DNA of 64,000 bases from positions 186,001-250,000 of the forward strand of contig NZ_FRXO01000003.1 of the NCBI RefSeq assembly GCF_900148505.1. The letters are read 5' to 3'. The notes under the pieces are model-generated. The model worked only from the letters and a program-made list of their open reading frames with translations, ran no database searches and was not told the origin of the DNA. Positions 1 through 9,023 of the stretch are shown piece after piece; positions within the stretch are counted from its first letter, which is position 1, and each line of letters begins with the position of its first letter. The position numbers and the translations under genes were made by a program. This stretch comes from Pseudoxanthobacter soli DSM 19599. GTDB taxonomy: Bacteria > Pseudomonadota > Alphaproteobacteria > Rhizobiales > Segnochrobactraceae.

Positions 1-195
1 CCCTATGAGGCCGTCTCCCGGGTCGACTACCGGGAAACCTTCGGCACCAACAATGTCGTGCTCGAATTCGCCGATTCGATCTCGAGCTTCGCCGGTAACA
101 CGGCCAACCGGGTGACCGCGCGGGACGCGATAAGCCGGCTTTCGACGAGGGGCTGCCCGCTGTCGGTGCGCGCCCGCAGCCTGCTCGACGGCTGA
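1..195 (+). CDS. C-terminal fragment of an unidentified protein
   Basis: Frame 1 is open from the first base of the window and ends at TGA (193-195). It gives about 64 residues with ordinary codon use (Tyr-Arg-Glu-Thr-Phe-Gly near the start, Ser-Leu-Leu-Asp-Gly at the end). No start codon is present, so the gene begins outside the window. I do not recognise the family. The region downstream to 439 is G+C-rich and shows no gene. Confidence 0.5.
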   Translation, partial: PYEAVSRVDYRETFGTNNVVLEFADSISSFAGNTANRVTARDAISRLSTRGCPLSVRARSLLDG

Positions 196-439
196 TCGCG
201 AGCGGCCCGGCCGAACGGCGCGGCGCGGCCCGGCCGACGCCGCAACGCGCCTTCCGGTGCGTGCGGGCTCCTGCGGAAGCCCCCTCCCCCGCTTGAAGAC
301 CCTCCCCCCGCTTCATGCCGCCGTGCTCCCGGCCGCGATTCCGCGCGCCGTGCGGAGACGGAGACGAGATCGACCGGGCGACCGCGATGACCGGCGGCGG
401 GGATTGACTCGCGCCGCATCACGCAACATATGAAGTTAC

Positions 440-994
440 ATGAAACGCGACAGCAGACTTTCCGGCGTGCTTCACGTCCTCCTCCACATGGCCGAGGCGC
501 GGCGACCCGTGACGTCCGAGGCGATGGCGAAGGCCATGCGCACCAACCCGGTGGTGATCCGCCGCATCATGGCCGGGCTGCGGGAAGCCGGGTTCGTGCG
601 CTCCGACAAGGGCCACGGCGGCGGCTGGACCATCGCGCGCACCCTCGACGCCATCACCCTGCGCGACATCTACACCGCCCTCGGCGAGCCCGAACTTCTC
701 GCCATGGGCAACCGCACCGAGGCGCCGGGATGCCTCGTCGAGCAGGCAGTGAATGCTGCGCTGGACGAGGCCTTCCGCGAGGCCGAGCGCGTTCTTCTCG
801 ACCGCTTCGGCGCGGTGACGCTGGCCGCGCTCGCCGCCGATTTCCACGCCCGCATGATCGCGAGCGGCAGAACCGTCGATCTGGAGACAAGCCATGAAGC
901 AAGCGACGAAGCCAGCCAAGGACACGGTGATGGACACGGTCATGAACACGAACACGGTCATCGGCACGGACACGAAGCCAGCGACGGTTCTTGA
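440..994 (+). CDS. Rrf2 family transcriptional regulator with histidine-rich tail
   Basis: A 184-residue protein. Residues 5-80 form the Rrf2 winged helix: an HTH around residues 25-50 and a wing with Lys-Gly-His-Gly-Gly-Gly at 57-62. The three clustered cysteines that hold an Fe-S cluster in IscR are missing. A single cysteine (C98, in Ala-Pro-Gly-Cys) remains, as in YwnA-like Rrf2 proteins. The last 30 or so residues are a His/Gly/Glu/Asp tail with about nine histidines, which could bind divalent metal (inference). The gene overlaps the next one by 101 bp, and the tail is read from the same DNA as the N-terminus of that oxidoreductase. The overlap suggests an autoregulated redox operon. ATG at 440 is chosen because it opens directly into the Rrf2 fold; another ATG at 430 is out of frame. 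Confidence 0.85.
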   Translation: MKRDSRLSGVLHVLLHMAEARRPVTSEAMAKAMRTNPVVIRRIMAGLREAGFVRSDKGHGGGWTIARTLDAITLRDIYTALGEPELLAMGNRTEAPGCLVEQAVNAALDEAFREAERVLLDRFGAVTLAALAADFHARMIASGRTVDLETSHEASDEASQGHGDGHGHEHEHGHRHGHEASDGS

Positions 995-1892
995 TGCCGT
1001 CGTCATCGGCGGCAGCTTCGCCGGGCTTTCCGCCGCCATCCAGATCGCCCGCGCGCGGCGCACGGTATGCGTCGTCGACGCCGGGCGGCCGCGCAACCGC
1101 TTCGCCGAGGCCTCTCACGGCTTTTTCGGCCAGGACGGCAGCGCGCCGCAGGCGATGATCGCCGCCGCGCGGGAACAGGTCGCGCGCTATCCGACGGCGC
1201 GCACCATCGCCGGCGAGGCGAGCGCCGCGCGGACGGTGGGCGACGGCTTCGAGGTGAGGCTGCAGGACGGGGAGAGGCTGATGGCGGCCCGGCTGGTGCT
1301 GGCGTTCGGCATATCCGACATCCTGCCGCCGCTGCCGGGCCTCGCCGAGCGCTGGGGCCGCAGCGTGCTGCACTGCCCATATTGCCACGGCTTCGAATAT
1401 GCCGGCGGGCGGCTCGGGGTGCTGCAATCGACGCCGATGTCGGCGCACCAGGCGATGCTGATCGCCGACTGGGGACCGACCACGCTCTACCTGAACGGCG
1501 GCGACGCGCCGGACGGCGACACCCTGGCCAAGCTCGCCCGGCGGGGCGTGGCGATCGAGCCGGCGCGGGTGAGCGCGCTCCACGGCGAGAACGGCGGGCT
1601 TTCCGCCCTCCGCCTCGAAGACGGCCGCGAGGCGGCGATCGACGCGCTTTATGTCGCGCCGAAATCACGGCTGAACAGCCCGATCGCAGAGGACCTCGGC
1701 TGCGCGGTGGACGAGGGGCCGCTCGGCCCGGTCATCCGCACCGACGAGCGCAAGCGAACGACGGTGCCGGGAATCTATGCCGCCGGCGACATCGCCCGCG
1801 CCCCGCACAACGCGAGCTGGGCGGCGGCGGACGGCGTGACCGCCGGGGTGTTCCTGCACCAGTCGCTGGTGTTCGAGCCGCTCGCCGCCTGA
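894..1892 (+). CDS. NAD(P)/FAD-dependent thioredoxin-reductase-like oxidoreductase
   Basis: A 332-residue flavoprotein of the thioredoxin reductase superfamily. The FAD-binding Rossmann segment starts at about residue 33 (Gly-Gly-Ser-Phe-Ala-Gly at 39-44). The redox pair is Cys-Pro-Tyr-Cys at 161-164, followed by His-Gly-Phe-Glu. A C-terminal FAD motif with Tyr-Ala-Ala-Gly-Asp lies near residue 298. CPYC-HG is typical of small TrxR-like proteins found next to Rrf2 regulators, and also of dithiol oxidases such as GliT and DepH, so the partner may not be thioredoxin. The first 32 residues come from a repetitive stretch shared with the end of the upstream gene. ATGs at 894, 930 and 942 are in frame, and the functional start could be any of them. 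A strong hairpin follows the stop. Confidence 0.85.
   Translation: MKQATKPAKDTVMDTVMNTNTVIGTDTKPATVLDAVVIGGSFAGLSAAIQIARARRTVCVVDAGRPRNRFAEASHGFFGQDGSAPQAMIAAAREQVARYPTARTIAGEASAARTVGDGFEVRLQDGERLMAARLVLAFGISDILPPLPGLAERWGRSVLHCPYCHGFEYAGGRLGVLQSTPMSAHQAMLIADWGPTTLYLNGGDAPDGDTLAKLARRGVAIEPARVSALHGENGGLSALRLEDGREAAIDALYVAPKSRLNSPIAEDLGCAVDEGPLGPVIRTDERKRTTVPGIYAAGDIARAPHNASWAAADGVTAGVFLHQSLVFEPLAA
920..979 (+). repeat. 12-bp tandem repeat read in two frames
   Basis: Five degenerate 12-bp units (GGACACGGTGAT, GGACACGGTCAT and three more diverged copies) fill 920-979. In the regulator's frame they encode the His/Gly tail. In the oxidoreductase's frame they encode Asp-Thr-Val-Met and Asn-Thr repeats. 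Slippage by one unit would keep both frames, because 12 is a multiple of three. Confidence 0.75.
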
Positions 1893-1916
1893 GCGGGGCG
1901 GCCCGACCGAAAACGC

Positions 1917-1946
1917 CACGGCCCGCCGGGAGGCCGGCGGGCCGTG
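1917..1946 (+). terminator. Hairpin terminator after the oxidoreductase gene
   Basis: A perfect 13-bp stem (CACGGCCCGCCGG at 1917-1929 paired with 1934-1946) with a GAGG loop starts 25 bp after the stop codon. The following run is only TTCG, so intrinsic termination may be weak, but position and strength suit the end of the Rrf2/oxidoreductase transcript. Confidence 0.55.
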
Positions 1947-2011
1947 TTCGTCTCGGACGCGGGGCGAGCCGGACCGGGGAGACCGGCGCGGCACGTTATA
2001 TGGCGGCTGGG

Positions 2012-2047
2012 GTGGCACTTGCCGTGACACTTGCCGCGACGCTTGGC
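2012..2047. repeat. 12-bp tandem repeat, three copies
   Basis: GTGGCACTTGCC (2012-2023), GTGACACTTGCC (2024-2035) and GCGACGCTTGGC (2036-2047) lie between the ends of two convergent genes. They resemble the other short tandem duplications at gene boundaries in this window. Confidence 0.6.
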
Positions 2048-2062
2048 ACGGCAGCGAAATGA

Positions 2063-2082
2063 GCCGGCGCCGGGGCGCCGGC
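2063..2082 (-). terminator. Hairpin terminator of the autotransporter gene
   Basis: A perfect 9-bp stem (GCCGGCGCC / GGCGCCGGC, 2-nt loop) lies 8 bp beyond the autotransporter stop on the minus strand. It is followed there by TCATTTCG, a short T-rich stretch. Confidence 0.45.
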
Positions 2083-2090
2083 CATTGCGC

Positions 2091-5000
2091 TCAGAAGCGG
2101 ATGGCCATCCGGAGGCCGATCTCCTGGTTGAGGAAATCGTCGGCGATCTGGGCCTTGTACTCGCCGCGCAGCTCGTACTTGTCCTTGGTGAAGAACTGCA
2201 GGCCGGCGCCGAGATCGAGCAGCCTGTCGGGCATGTTCGAGGTCGAGGTGAAGTTGATGCCCTGCCCGCCGCCGTCGGAGAAGGCGACGTCCTGGGTCAG
2301 CCCGCTGCCGCCGATGAAGGTGGCGCCCACCGTGGCATAGGGCCGGAGCCAGCCATAATCGCCGAGATTGACGCGGGCGCCGATCTCCACCGCCGGCTCG
2401 AAGGCGACCGTCCACGCCTGCATGTCGCCGGCCCGCAGCGTCGCGCCGTCGCCGGAGAGCGAATAGCCGGGCATGGAGGTGTGCAGCACGTCGAGATCGG
2501 CATAGGGCCGGACATACCAGTTCGCGAACGCGAACTCGTAGGCCGCGCGCAGGCGCACGCCCGCCGTCCACACGTCGGAAGCGACGTCCGCCTGCCACTG
2601 GTCCTCGCCGACGAAGAAGCGGCTGGAGGAATCGGCCGAGCTGTAGCCGAGATTGACCGCGCCGGCGAACAGCCACGCGCCCATCTGGTGCTTGAGTGCG
2701 ACGGAGATGTCGCCGCCGCTGCCGTTGATGGAGGTCAGCCCGTCGCTGGTCTGGAGCCAGCTGTTGGTGTAGGCGGCGGTGGCGCCGAGGAACCAGTCGG
2801 GCGAGAATTCCCACTGGCCGCCGAGGCGGTAGCTCATGGCGTTCTGGGTGAAGCCGCCGGCATTGCCGCCGTCGAACTGCGCCATGCGCGAGCCGGTGAC
2901 GCGCGCCCACACGCACTGGCTCTCGCCGATCATGGTGCTGGAGCCCTCGAACACCGGACAGCTCAGGGCGGAGTTGAGCGAGCGGCGGGTATCGAGCGTC
3001 TGGCTGGCCGCCGGCTGGCCCTGGCCTTCGGTGACCGACAGGCTGTTGATGGCGAGGCGGTACTGATCGGCGGTGGTGAGGTTCGCCATGTCGGCGAACG
3101 TGCCGGCCATGCTGGCGTTCTTCATGTCCCACGCATTCTGCAGGCTGTTGAGCAGCGACCGCTCGGTATCGGTGAGGTCGCCGCCGGCCTTGGCGACGAA
3201 CGCTGCCGAGGGCGAGATCGCGATGTCGTTGCCGGACTGGCTCGCCGTCCACGAGATCGGGCTCGCGGGACTGGCGCCCGCCGTCGCGGCCTTCTTCGTC
3301 GTGATCGAGGATGCCGAGATCACGGTGAAGCTGCCGGGCAGCAGGCCTTCCACCGCGTTCGGCTTGATCGCGACACCGTCGACGGTCAGGCGCTCGGTCT
3401 TAAGAAGGTCGGCGTTCTGCTGGCCGGTGCCCGCGACGCTGTTGACGTCGACGAGGAGGGCGCCGCCGAGCTGGACGTCGACATTCTTGATCGTCGCCGT
3501 CGCGATGGTGCCGACGCCGCCGACATCGAACGTGCCGGCATTGTAGAACCAGCCGCGGCTGCCGAGATTGATCGTGCCGGTGCCGCCGCTGATATAGGTG
3601 CCGCCGGCCTCGTTCAGGAACTCGTTGAATTCCTTCGAGCCGCCATAGGCGAGGTCGATGTCGCCGGAGAGCGTGCCGAAATTGGCGAGCCGGTCCTCGC
3701 CGAACGTGCCGATGACGGCGTGTCCGGAGAGCGCGCTGACATTGGAGCCGGCGCCGATGGTGATGGTGTTCGCCTTGCCGCCGTCGACGACGATCGCGGC
3801 GCCGTCCCCCGAGCCGCCCTTGATCATGCCGGTATAGGTGATGGTGATGTTGCCGCCGGCGCGGCCGGGATCGAGGGTGCCGTCGAGGCGCTGGAACCCG
3901 CTCTGGGCGAAGATGCCGTAGGAGCCCTCGCCCGTGGCGGAGATCGAGCCGTTGACGTCGACCTGGACGTAGCCGCCGGTGCCCTTCGCGGCGCTGCGGT
4001 TGTCGAGCGCGTCCTTGATCTTCGTGACGACGCTGTCGACGGTGTCGGCGTCGTCGCCGAACAGCCGCACGACGCCCTGGAGCGATTCCGGCACCTTGTC
4101 GATGTTGTCGAGCACGGTTCCCTTGCCGCCGCCCGCAGCGATGATCGCGGTGAGCAGGGTGGAGACCTGGGTCAGCGTGGTGCGGACCGTGGTGTCAGTC
4201 TTGAGGAGGTCCGAGACCATGCCGCCGCCGCCGCCGAGGGACTGGGCGAAGATGCCGTGGGCCTCGGTGCCGGTGGTGTTGATCGTCACGGCGTTGCTGC
4301 GGCCATAGGGCGTGAAGATCCTGATGCCGCCGCCGTCGCCGCTGGTGCCGCCGGTGCCGCCGATGACCGGCAGGGTGAACCCCTGCAGGACCGAGGCGCC
4401 GCCATAGCCGCCGCCGCCGCCGATCGACTGCGCCACCACAGCGGTCGAATAGTCGCCGGAGGTGGTGATGACCGCCGGAGGGCTCGACGCGCCGGACCCG
4501 CCGAGCGTGACATAGACCACGCCGCCGTCGCCGGCCGACCCGCCCTTGCCGCCCTTGGAGCCGGAATATTTCACCCCGCCGGTGCTGCCGGCGGCGTTGG
4601 AGATGCCGCCGCCGCCGCCGACCGACTGGGCGAGAATGCCGAACGAGGCCTCGCCGGAGGTTTCGATGGTGCCGCTGTGGCTGACGGTGACGTCGCCGCC
4701 CTTGCCGGCCGCGCCGCCGGCGCCGCTGAAGGTCAGGCCGTAGGACTTGGCGGACGGCTTCTCGGAATCGGTTGAGGCCGCCGGCACCTTCTCGATCCCG
4801 ACCGCCTTGAGCAGGGAGGTGATGGTGCTCTCCGAGGCTTCTTCGGTCGCCGGATCCGAGGTGGAATCCGATGCCGAATCCGATGCCTTGCCGTCGCTTT
4901 CCGCCTCGTCCTCCTTGCCGGTCTCCGGGTTCATCACGAACGCGCCGCCGCCGCCGCCGATCGACTGGGCCACGATGCCGTGGGCCTCGTCGCCGGCGGT

Positions 5001-8000
5001 GGAGATCAGGTTGCTGTTCGTGACCGAGACCGAGGCGCCGTTACCGCCGCCGCCGCCGGTGCGGCCGAGGGTGAGGTTGATGACGAGGTTCTCGTTGTCG
5101 CCGCTCGTCGCGCCGACGCCGATGCCGCCGCCGCCGCCGACCGACTGGGCGAACACGCCGTAGGACGCACCACCGAAGGTGCGGATCGCGCCGCGATTGT
5201 AGACCTCGACGACGCCGCCCGCGCCACCGTCGCCCCCGGTGCCGCCGATGGTGCCGGCGAGGTTGGTCTTGCTGGTGCCGGACGAATAGGACAGGCCGCC
5301 CTGGCCGCCGCCGCCGCCGACCGACTGCGCGAGGATGCCGTAGGCGACGGCGTCGTTGGTGACGATGCTGCCGGACGCCTGGTTGGTGACCGTCACGCTG
5401 CCGCCCTTGCCGCCGCTGCCGCCGCTGCCGCCGATGGAGAGCGTGAGCGTCACGTCGGGCCGCTTCACGGCGCCCTTCTCCTGGGCGTCGAGATAGTCGG
5501 TGATCTTGCCCCCGAACGTCTGCATCTGCTTGTAGAAGTCGGAGTTCTTGAAGGAATCCGACAGGGACTTGTAGGTCTTGGAGTCCTGGATGTCCTTGAT
5601 GAAGGCGTCGAGCTTTTCCTTGGTCTCGGCATTGCCCTTGTCGGCCGCCCACGCTTCGTAGGCGCCGACGCCGACCGCGTTCTTCAGGACCGTCCAGATC
5701 TCGCCGACGGTGTCCGGCGTGCCGTCCTCGGCCGCGGTCAGGCTGCCGCCGCTGCCACCGCCGCCGCCGACAGACTGGGCGAAGATGCCGTGGGCGCCGC
5801 TGCCGGACGTGGTGATGGTGCCGCCGTTCGACACCGTGACACCGCCGCCGGTGCCGCCCTGGCCGCCCGAGCCGCCGAACGACAGCTTGATGTTGGTCTT
5901 GCCGCTGGAGGAATTGCTGCCGCCGCCGCCGGTGCCGCCGCCGCCGCCGACCGACTGGGCGAAGATGCCCACGGACATCGCGCCGCCGGTCTTGATGACG
6001 GAGGTGCTGCCGGTCTCGACCTCGACCTTGCCGCCGTTGCCGGCCACGCCGCCGGAGCCGCCGATGGCGTTGACGATCGACACCGCGTCGGCGAGCGGAA
6101 GCTTCTGGACGAGGCCGTCGAGGGTCTTGTCGAACGACAGGCCGGAAGCCGCCGAGGCGTTCACCGTGCCGCCGTTGCCGCCGCCGCCGCCGATGGACTG
6201 GGCGAAGATGCCGTAGGCGGCCTCGCCCGCGGTCTCCACGGTGCCGTCGTTGGAAACGTGGACCCGGCCGCCGGAACCCCCGCCCTTGTTGTTGGTGCCG
6301 CCGATGGTCTGGCCGAAGGTGATGGTGCGATAGAGGCTGAGCGCGTCTGCCGAGGCGGACGCGGAGCCGGAATTGCCGCCGCCGCCGCCGATCGATTCCG
6401 CCATGATGCCGACGGCATCGGCGCCGACGGTGATGACGGTTCCCTTGTTGATGACCTCGGCGAGCCCGCCCGCGCCGCCACCGCCGCCGCTGCCGCCGAT
6501 GGCGTTGGTGACGTTGAACGCGGTCGCGCCCGGCGCCGCGATGGCGAGGCCGTAGGACATGGCGTTGCCGGCATTGCCGCCGCCGCCGCCGATGCTCTGG
6601 GAGATGAGGCCGATGGAACCGGTGCCGTAGGTGACGACCTTGGCGGTGTTGGTGATCTTCGCCTCGTCCGCCCCGCCGCCGTCGCCGCCCGCGCCGCCGA
6701 TGGAGTTGGAGATGGCGACCGACGGGAGCGGCTTGCCGGACGGGGTGTAGGCCGGCAGCGCGACAGCGAGCGCGTTCGCCGCGCCGCCGGTACCGCCGCC
6801 GCCGCCGATGCTGGCGGCCTGGATGCCCATCGCCTGGGTGCCGGAGGTCGTCACCGCTGTGTTGCTGGTGACGGAGACCTTGCCGCCCTTGCCGCCGCCG
6901 CCGCCAGCGCCGCCGGTGGCGGAGGCGACCGAGAAGCCGTAGCCGACCGACTTCGCCACCGCATAGCCGCCGGTGCCGCCGCCGCCGCCGATCGACTGCG
7001 CCAGGATGGCCGTGGAGTTCGCGCCGGTGGTGGTGATGGTGCCGCCGGCGCCCTGGAAGGTGACGGTGTTGCCGTCGCCGCCGCCGCCGCCGCGGCCGCC
7101 GAGGGCCACCGCGACGAAGGCGAAGGCGCTGGAGGCGACGCCGCCGGTGCCGCCGCCGCCGCCGACCGACTGCGCCAGCACGCCGTTCGCGGCCGCGCCC
7201 GTGGTGGAGATGGTCGCGGTCGAGGCCTGGTAGACCCAGACCTCGCCGGCCGGACCGCCGGCACCGCCGGCACCGCCCGAGCCGAACAGCCCCGCGCCGC
7301 CGCCGGCGCCGCCGCCGCCACTGTTGGCGCTGGGCGTGGTCGCCTGGAAGGCATCGAGCGCGTTGCCGCCGCCGATGCTCTGGGCGAGGATCGCGGTCGC
7401 GCCCGCCCCGGCGGTCTTGATGGTGCCGTTGTTGGTGATGCTGACCTTGCCGGCCGAACCGGTCGCGCCGCCCGAGCCGCCCGAGGCGAAGGTCGACTTC
7501 GCTCCCTGCCCGCCGGAGCCGCCGACCGACTGCGCCAGAATGCCGAAGCCATAGGCGCCGCCGGTGGTGATCGTGCCGGAATTGACCGCCGTCACGTCGC
7601 CGCCGTTGCCGCCCGAGCCGCCCGGAGCGGCCGAGGTGAAGGCGCCGCCGCCGCCGGTGCCGCCCTTGTTGCCGACGCTCTGGAGCACGACGGCGGACGA
7701 GTTGGCGCCGGAGGTGGTGACGGTGCCGCCGTTGTTGGTGAACGTGACCGTGCCGCCGGCACCGCCGTTCGAGGCATAATAGGTGCTGGTGTTCGCGGTC
7801 GCGGTGCCGCCGATGCCGCCGAACGAGGCCAGCACGATCGCGGGCGCGTTGGCGCCGCTGGTCGACACGGTCGACTGGCTGGACATGGTCAGCGAGACGA
7901 GGCCGCCGGCGCCGCCGGCATCCGTCTGCATCCGGTAGTCTTCGGTGCCGCCGCGGGCATTGTTCGGGCCGCCGCCGGCATCGCCGCCCTGGGACAGCAT

Positions 8001-8696
8001 GTAGAGCGCGGGCGTGAACGTGCCGGAGGCGGTCACATTGGCCGTGAGGTTGACGGTCACGTCGCCGCCCTTGCCGCCGGCCCCGAGCCCGCCGAGATCG
8101 CCGGCCTTGAAGCCGTTGCCGCCGGTGCCGCCCTGGGAGATCAGCGAGATCAGCGGCACGGCCGTGGTGTGGTTCGACCCGCCGGAGATGGCGCCCGAAT
8201 TGGTGAGGGTGACCGAGCCGCCCGCGCCGCCGGGCTCGCCCGGCACGTTGCGCAGGACGCCGTAATCGCCGTTCCCGCCGTTGCCGCCGATCGACCACAG
8301 CAGGATCGCGGAGTTCGCCACGCCGCCGATGGCCCCGCTGTTGGACTGGGTGATGGGCGCGGCCGCAGACCCGGCCGTGCCGAACGTGCGCCAGTTGAAC
8401 AGGATTTCGCCGTTCTGGCCGTTGGCACCGCGCTGGACGTTGCAGAGCGGAACGCCGGCGCAGGCCGGATCGGCCGCCTCGGCCGCGCCGCCCAGCGGCA
8501 GCACCAGCAGGCTGGTGGTTCCGAGCAGCAGTGCCGCGACGCGACGATCCGCGAGCGTGCGGCGACGACCTTCAACGCGGCGATCCGCGCCCGACCAGAA
8601 TGCAGCTTTCAAGACTATCCCCGCCGTCCCAAACCGGGGAGAGGGCTCGCCATCGGCGCGAATCCGCGCCGCCCATACGCCGGCGATACCCGTCAA
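2091..8696 (-). CDS. Giant glycine-repeat autotransporter (type Va)
   Basis: A surface or secreted adhesin-like autotransporter of up to 2201 residues. A twin-Arg/Lys-rich leader and hydrophobic stretch (about residues 48-73, ending Ala-Glu-Ala before Ala-Asp-Pro) look like a Sec signal peptide. The passenger (about 80-1900) contains roughly 20 copies of a motif of the form Ala-x-Gly-Ile-(Phe/Leu)-Ala-Gln-Ser-(Val/Ile)-Gly5-x-Gly-Gly, spaced 50-90 residues apart, as expected of a beta-helix. Charged, probably helical inserts interrupt it near residues 992-1077, 1260-1297 and 1492-1570. The final 270 residues or so are the beta-barrel translocator, ending in Arg-Phe, the usual BAM-recognised C-terminus. 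Two cysteines (about 1911 and 1923) precede the barrel. The start is unsure: TTG at 8696 gives the longest form, TTG at 8612 a more normal leader. No clear binding target can be named. Confidence 0.85.
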   Translation of the reverse strand: MTGIAGVWAARIRADGEPSPRFGTAGIVLKAAFWSGADRRVEGRRRTLADRRVAALLLGTTSLLVLPLGGAAEAADPACAGVPLCNVQRGANGQNGEILFNWRTFGTAGSAAAPITQSNSGAIGGVANSAILLWSIGGNGGNGDYGVLRNVPGEPGGAGGSVTLTNSGAISGGSNHTTAVPLISLISQGGTGGNGFKAGDLGGLGAGGKGGDVTVNLTANVTASGTFTPALYMLSQGGDAGGGPNNARGGTEDYRMQTDAGGAGGLVSLTMSSQSTVSTSGANAPAIVLASFGGIGGTATANTSTYYASNGGAGGTVTFTNNGGTVTTSGANSSAVVLQSVGNKGGTGGGGAFTSAAPGGSGGNGGDVTAVNSGTITTGGAYGFGILAQSVGGSGGQGAKSTFASGGSGGATGSAGKVSITNNGTIKTAGAGATAILAQSIGGGNALDAFQATTPSANSGGGGAGGGAGLFGSGGAGGAGGPAGEVWVYQASTATISTTGAAANGVLAQSVGGGGGTGGVASSAFAFVAVALGGRGGGGGDGNTVTFQGAGGTITTTGANSTAILAQSIGGGGGTGGYAVAKSVGYGFSVASATGGAGGGGGKGGKVSVTSNTAVTTSGTQAMGIQAASIGGGGGTGGAANALAVALPAYTPSGKPLPSVAISNSIGGAGGDGGGADEAKITNTAKVVTYGTGSIGLISQSIGGGGGNAGNAMSYGLAIAAPGATAFNVTNAIGGSGGGGGAGGLAEVINKGTVITVGADAVGIMAESIGGGGGNSGSASASADALSLYRTITFGQTIGGTNNKGGGSGGRVHVSNDGTVETAGEAAYGIFAQSIGGGGGNGGTVNASAASGLSFDKTLDGLVQKLPLADAVSIVNAIGGSGGVAGNGGKVEVETGSTSVIKTGGAMSVGIFAQSVGGGGGTGGGGSNSSSGKTNIKLSFGGSGGQGGTGGGVTVSNGGTITTSGSGAHGIFAQSVGGGGGSGGSLTAAEDGTPDTVGEIWTVLKNAVGVGAYEAWAADKGNAETKEKLDAFIKDIQDSKTYKSLSDSFKNSDFYKQMQTFGGKITDYLDAQEKGAVKRPDVTLTLSIGGSGGSGGKGGSVTVTNQASGSIVTNDAVAYGILAQSVGGGGGQGGLSYSSGTSKTNLAGTIGGTGGDGGAGGVVEVYNRGAIRTFGGASYGVFAQSVGGGGGIGVGATSGDNENLVINLTLGRTGGGGGNGASVSVTNSNLISTAGDEAHGIVAQSIGGGGGAFVMNPETGKEDEAESDGKASDSASDSTSDPATEEASESTITSLLKAVGIEKVPAASTDSEKPSAKSYGLTFSGAGGAAGKGGDVTVSHSGTIETSGEASFGILAQSVGGGGGISNAAGSTGGVKYSGSKGGKGGSAGDGGVVYVTLGGSGASSPPAVITTSGDYSTAVVAQSIGGGGGYGGASVLQGFTLPVIGGTGGTSGDGGGIRIFTPYGRSNAVTINTTGTEAHGIFAQSLGGGGGMVSDLLKTDTTVRTTLTQVSTLLTAIIAAGGGKGTVLDNIDKVPESLQGVVRLFGDDADTVDSVVTKIKDALDNRSAAKGTGGYVQVDVNGSISATGEGSYGIFAQSGFQRLDGTLDPGRAGGNITITYTGMIKGGSGDGAAIVVDGGKANTITIGAGSNVSALSGHAVIGTFGEDRLANFGTLSGDIDLAYGGSKEFNEFLNEAGGTYISGGTGTINLGSRGWFYNAGTFDVGGVGTIATATIKNVDVQLGGALLVDVNSVAGTGQQNADLLKTERLTVDGVAIKPNAVEGLLPGSFTVISASSITTKKAATAGASPASPISWTASQSGNDIAISPSAAFVAKAGGDLTDTERSLLNSLQNAWDMKNASMAGTFADMANLTTADQYRLAINSLSVTEGQGQPAASQTLDTRRSLNSALSCPVFEGSSTMIGESQCVWARVTGSRMAQFDGGNAGGFTQNAMSYRLGGQWEFSPDWFLGATAAYTNSWLQTSDGLTSINGSGGDISVALKHQMGAWLFAGAVNLGYSSADSSSRFFVGEDQWQADVASDVWTAGVRLRAAYEFAFANWYVRPYADLDVLHTSMPGYSLSGDGATLRAGDMQAWTVAFEPAVEIGARVNLGDYGWLRPYATVGATFIGGSGLTQDVAFSDGGGQGINFTSTSNMPDRLLDLGAGLQFFTKDKYELRGEYKAQIADDFLNQEIGLRMAIRF

Positions 8697-9023
8697 CCCC
8701 GTAAAAACGATGTCGTCACGATGTCGTCGCTCCCGGATCGCTTATAACAGAGCTCGATGACGTTTCCAGACTGGATTCCAATGTCTAGGGTAAACCGGTC
8801 GACAGTGTATTTCGAATATTTCCTTTTCTTTCAAAATGTTTCGTGAGCTGATCTCGGCAGGTTAGGTGCGCAGGCGCACACACGTGCCGGTGCCGTTACC
8901 ACCGGCGGACAGCAAGACGGCATGGGAGAGCCGGCGATGCACGCAGAGCGCGCGCACGTCGCCGACGGGCCGCGACGCCGGAGATCGCGGGCCGGAACCG
9001 GGTTCGGGCGATAGGGGGCGGAA
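8697..9023. other. Non-coding region between autotransporter and glycosyltransferase
   Basis: 327 bp without a convincing gene. The part nearest the autotransporter (8740-8850) is much more A+T-rich than its surroundings and probably holds that gene's minus-strand promoter. An exact 11-bp tandem duplication (ACGATGTCGTC at 8707-8717 and 8718-8728) sits in the leader. The rest, next to the glycosyltransferase stop, shows nothing I recognise. Confidence 0.5.

Noticed and set aside
2031-8747. Long plus-strand open frames (914 and 1255 codons) opposite the autotransporter
   Set aside because: They are the antisense of Gly/Ala-rich repeats. The products are Ala/Asp/Arg strings without domains or ribosome sites, and the minus strand has a signal peptide, repeats and a C-terminal barrel.
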